From Geomicrobium sediminis (lineage in GTDB: Bacteria > Bacillota > Bacilli > Bacillales > Marinococcaceae): DNA of 64,000 nt. Shown piece after piece: positions 63,515 through 64,000 of this stretch (the first letter of the stretch is position 1; each line of letters opens with the position of its first letter). The stretch lies in contig NZ_JAFBEC010000002.1 of assembly GCF_016908595.1 (NCBI RefSeq), positions 1 through 64,000 of the forward strand, in the 5' to 3' direction. Under the pieces are notes generated by a model. That model searched no databases, was not told where the DNA came from, and saw only the letters and a list, made by a program, of their open reading frames with translations. The position numbers were made by a program, and so were the translations under genes.

Positions 63515-64000
63515 TTATTCTTCATTTAAGCTATATAGAGATTCGATAAAGGCGATTAAATCATCGACGGTAACGTTCGCATCTTCTGCAAACACTTCAT
63601 AATAATTTCCTTCTTCTTCAAACGTTAATACGAACGTTTCACCAGGCAACTCATAAACGTCAACCATCGTAAACAGTTCTAGTTGATCGATCAGCTCATT
63701 GTTCTCAACGACCGTATCATTTTGTGTTTCGCCAATCGTCATGACGACATAGGGCGATTGATCTTTAAAGTATTCAAGCATTACTTCTTCTTCGCTTAAC
63801 ACATAGATTTCCCATAGTTCATAATCGTCAGTGAGCAATCTCACATCAGATGCAAATAGTTGCTGAGCTTCTTCAGGTGTGAGCACATTTTGTTCATGAT
63901 CCAAATGCAGCACTTCTGCACTCGTTGGAACTTCAAAATCAAATACCCCATCAAAGTCAGGATTCGTCTCAAAATTAATAATCTCTGTACGCAATGGACC
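63515..64000 (-). CDS. Hypothetical acidic protein, 5' end outside the window
   Basis: The frame is open to the right edge, so the start is missing; a TTG at 63994 is merely the first start-like codon. The visible 162 residues are very acidic (LTPEEAQQLFASDVRLL; ELWEIYVLSEEEVMLEYF; ELPGETFVLTFEEEGNYYEV) with alternating beta strands and no cysteine. The pattern recalls extracytoplasmic DUF4367-like domains, but I cannot assign a family. It lies ~100 bp upstream of the epimerase operon on the same strand. Confidence 0.6.
   Translation of the reverse strand, partial: GPLRTEIINFETNPDFDGVFDFEVPTSAEVLHLDHEQNVLTPEEAQQLFASDVRLLTDDYELWEIYVLSEEEVMLEYFKDQSPYVVMTIGETQNDTVVENNELIDQLELFTMVDVYELPGETFVLTFEEEGNYYEVFAEDANVTVDDLIAFIESLYSLNEE

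Overview
The window looks like chromosomal DNA of a low-GC, endospore-forming Bacillaceae bacterium, probably an alkaliphilic or salt-tolerant Bacillus relative. Spore-surface genes (CotY/CotZ, CotO, a YjcZ-type mini-protein, a BclA-like collagen protein), Spx/MecA/CoiA/RelQ/SpxH regulators and very acidic secreted proteins support this. Gene content follows the Bacillus subtilis argC-to-cotZ neighbourhood in reverse orientation, with local losses and insertions. No prophage, insertion sequence, CRISPR array, rRNA or tRNA gene was found.

Layout. 1-8 kb: the 3' end of a collagen-like exosporium gene, zinc formaldehyde dehydrogenase, YisL, a BmrA-like multidrug exporter, a Sco lipoprotein, pyridoxine kinase, a two-gene unit behind a sigma-K-like promoter, and an FMN reductase with an intrinsic terminator in its leader. 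8-15 kb: fumarase, an M20 dipeptidase, YutG, YjcH, YjcF and the spore-coat cluster. 15-21 kb: an Opp/Gsi-type peptide importer whose binding protein is divergently transcribed. 21-32 kb: fabI, prpE and the yjb block (pseudouridine synthase, NAD kinase, RelQ, YjbL, YjbK, YjbJ, truncated globin, SpxH, CoiA, MecA, Spx). 32-45 kb: a secreted DUF4015 protein, a cation/Ca2+ exchanger, a TlpA-like thioredoxin, trpS, YjbA, an 824-residue DHH-CBS-tRNA nucleotidyltransferase fusion, a degenerate LCP protein, a CwlK-like endopeptidase and fabH-fabF. 45.4-45.6 kb: a 21-bp tandem repeat. 45.7-55.1 kb: argCJBD-carAB-argF. 55-59 kb: ctaG with a second Sco, then YitT and a BsuPI-type protein. 59-64 kb: an epimerase followed by three tandem paralogous glycosyltransferases, probably a (spore) surface polysaccharide operon.

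The genes meet in a few processes: fatty-acid synthesis (fabH, fabF and fabI, with matching FapR-like operators), thiol stress and ClpXP proteolysis (spx, spxH, mecA), arginine synthesis with its own carbamoyl-phosphate synthase, copper-oxidase assembly (ctaG and two sco genes) and spore-surface construction. Three late-sporulation genes share AC-N16/17-CATAnnnTA promoters, and two of those promoters contain the same 14-base core. Many genes start at TTG or GTG; starts were set by ribosome-binding-site spacing and remembered family N-termini. All family assignments come from reading the sequence, without database searches.
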